From Putridiphycobacter sp965230485 (GTDB lineage Bacteria; Bacteroidota; Bacteroidia; Flavobacteriales_D; Crocinitomicaceae), in NCBI GenBank assembly GCA_965230485.1, contig CBDDLA010000001.1, forward strand, positions 3,782,001-3,846,000: a stretch of DNA of 64,000 bases, in the 5' to 3' direction. Position numbers and translations under genes: made by a program. This document shows positions 63,125 to 64,000 of the stretch, piece after piece. The notes beneath the pieces were generated by a model. That model did not search any database. It saw only the letters and a program-made list of their open reading frames with translations, and was not told the origin of the DNA. Every line of letters begins with the position of its first letter. The stretch's first letter is position 1.

Positions 63125-64000
63125 TCACTAGTTGTTTTAATAGTTTACTTGGTCTTTCTGAAAATACAAAAAACAATATCAGAAAAATTAATCCTATACC
63201 AATAAACCACTGAAATTGATCTTCATAATCAGTATATAATTTCGATTCTATTTCAGATTTTTCAATTGCTTTTATATTATCTAGTAGTGGATCAAGATTA
63301 ACGTAGTTTCCTTGCGCTTGGACATATGTTCCTCCACCGGCATTAGCAATCTCCTTGAGCATTTGGGCATTAATTTTTGTAGTAACGGTGTTACCATCTT
63401 CATCTTTTTTTAACCCAACGCGCTTTCCATTTACATAATCTGGTATAACAGTGCCCATTGTAGTCCCCATACCAACAGTACTCACAATAATGTTATTGGA
63501 AAAAGCGTCTTGAGCCATTTGAACGGCTGCACCTTCATGATCTTCTCCATCAGATATAACAATAATGGTTTTATTAATACTATTTTCTAAGTCAAAAGCA
63601 GAATAGGAAGCCTGAATTGCAGCACTTAGGTTAGTACCCTGATTTGACATCATATTTGGACTAACCGCACTTAAAAAAGTTTTTGCAGAACCATAGTCAC
63701 TTGTTAAAGGAACCTGAACGAAAGCTTCACCTGCGAATATGACTAAGCCGATTTTATCGCCATGTAAATCATTAATTAATCTGTCAATACTCATTTTAGC
63801 AATCTTTAATCTGTCACGACTGTCGTCTAAATCTAATGCTCTCATTGAATTTGAGATGTCGAGTGCAACCATGATTTCAATGCCTTCTGAAACTGCCTTT
63901 TGAGTTCCCTTTCCAAATTGAGGATTTAATAAAGAAATCAAAAAGAAAGATAGCGCTATCCTAAAAAACAAAAACTTAATGAAAACTTTTGTTGAAGAAA
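63111..64000 (-). CDS. batB: BatB-family VWA-domain membrane protein (5' end outside window)
   Basis: The frame is open through base 64000, so the N-terminus lies beyond the window; the TTG at 63971 is internal. The visible 296 codons hold the second N-terminal helix (FFRIALSFFLISLLNPQFG), a VWA domain with a full MIDAS site (ALDISNSM; SDGEDHEG) and a C-terminal membrane helix. The layout matches BatA/BatB; the position next to batC indicates BatB. It is the partner type for MoxR ATPases. Confidence 0.9.
   Translation of the reverse strand, partial: SSTKVFIKFLFFRIALSFFLISLLNPQFGKGTQKAVSEGIEIMVALDISNSMRALDLDDSRDRLKIAKMSIDRLINDLHGDKIGLVIFAGEAFVQVPLTSDYGSAKTFLSAVSPNMMSNQGTNLSAAIQASYSAFDLENSINKTIIVISDGEDHEGAAVQMAQDAFSNNIIVSTVGMGTTMGTVIPDYVNGKRVGLKKDEDGNTVTTKINAQMLKEIANAGGGTYVQAQGNYVNLDPLLDNIKAIEKSEIESKLYTDYEDQFQWFIGIGLIFLILFFVFSERPSKLLKQLVNEND

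Noticed and set aside
63969..63971. TTG at 63971 as the start of batB
   Set aside because: The frame stays open to the window edge, and the visible N-terminus lacks the first membrane helix expected in the family.

Overview
This AT-rich window comes from a chromosome of the phylum Bacteroidota, most likely a free-living member of Flavobacteriales or a close relative. The evidence is three proteins with type IX secretion (T9SS) C-terminal domains, promoter elements of the form TTTG-N19-TAnnTTTG, many secreted proteins whose mature N-terminus would be Gln, and typical families of the phylum (DUF4294, the Bat aerotolerance operon, Reg_prop/Y_Y_Y sensors). The genus cannot be fixed from the sequence. 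There are no rRNA genes, insertion sequences, prophages or CRISPR arrays, and the region reads as core genome.

Layout. 0-3 kb: the 3' end of proS, a conserved hypothetical gene, two identical tRNA-Glu genes, rpsT and an OmpA-like protein. 3.3-8.1 kb: a DUF3817 protein, then a tightly packed run of VTC-type polyphosphate polymerase domain protein, DUF4956 membrane protein, secreted BNR/beta-propeller protein and a membrane-anchored unknown. 8.1-12.2 kb (minus strand): sugar transferase, lipoprotein, Gfo/Idh/MocA oxidoreductase and alpha/beta hydrolase. 12.3-20.2 kb: lipoprotein and outer-membrane barrel, cystathionine beta-synthase, a BtuF-like protein, a MazG-like pyrophosphatase, a giant propeller-SpoIIE phosphatase receptor and rplS. 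20.3-30.6 kb: MoxR ATPase, rhomboid protease, a barrel protein, glucosaminidase-LysM hydrolase, an unknown helical protein, an MFS transporter, PlsC, PriA and a rhodanese lipoprotein. 30.7-34.6 kb: a 1317-residue T9SS type B adhesin-like repeat protein.

35-44.8 kb: a UMF1-family MFS transporter, an operon of TPR-like protein, TPM protein, SurE and a small membrane protein, a T9SS type A protein, and MeaB with an S4 protein. 45-50.6 kb: htpG and a T9SS-secreted subtilase. 50.7-55.2 kb: a compact operon pheS - LytTR regulator - glutaminyl cyclase - rsmI - quinone oxidoreductase. 55.3-59.8 kb: small lipoproteins, a DUF4294 protein, a PaaI-like thioesterase, and a RibB fused to a degenerate GTP cyclohydrolase II domain. 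59.8 kb to the end: bat operon genes batE, batD, batC and a batB truncated by the window edge.

The points most worth a second look are: (1) the overlapping VTC/DUF4956/secreted-propeller cluster; (2) a type I glutaminyl cyclase lipoprotein in the same window as ten exported proteins predicted to begin with Gln after signal peptidase cleavage; (3) a 624-bp higher-order repeat of three Ig-like modules in the type B T9SS protein; (4) a RibBA-like protein whose cyclohydrolase II half has lost all three zinc cysteines; and (5) overlapping inverted repeats in front of htpG.
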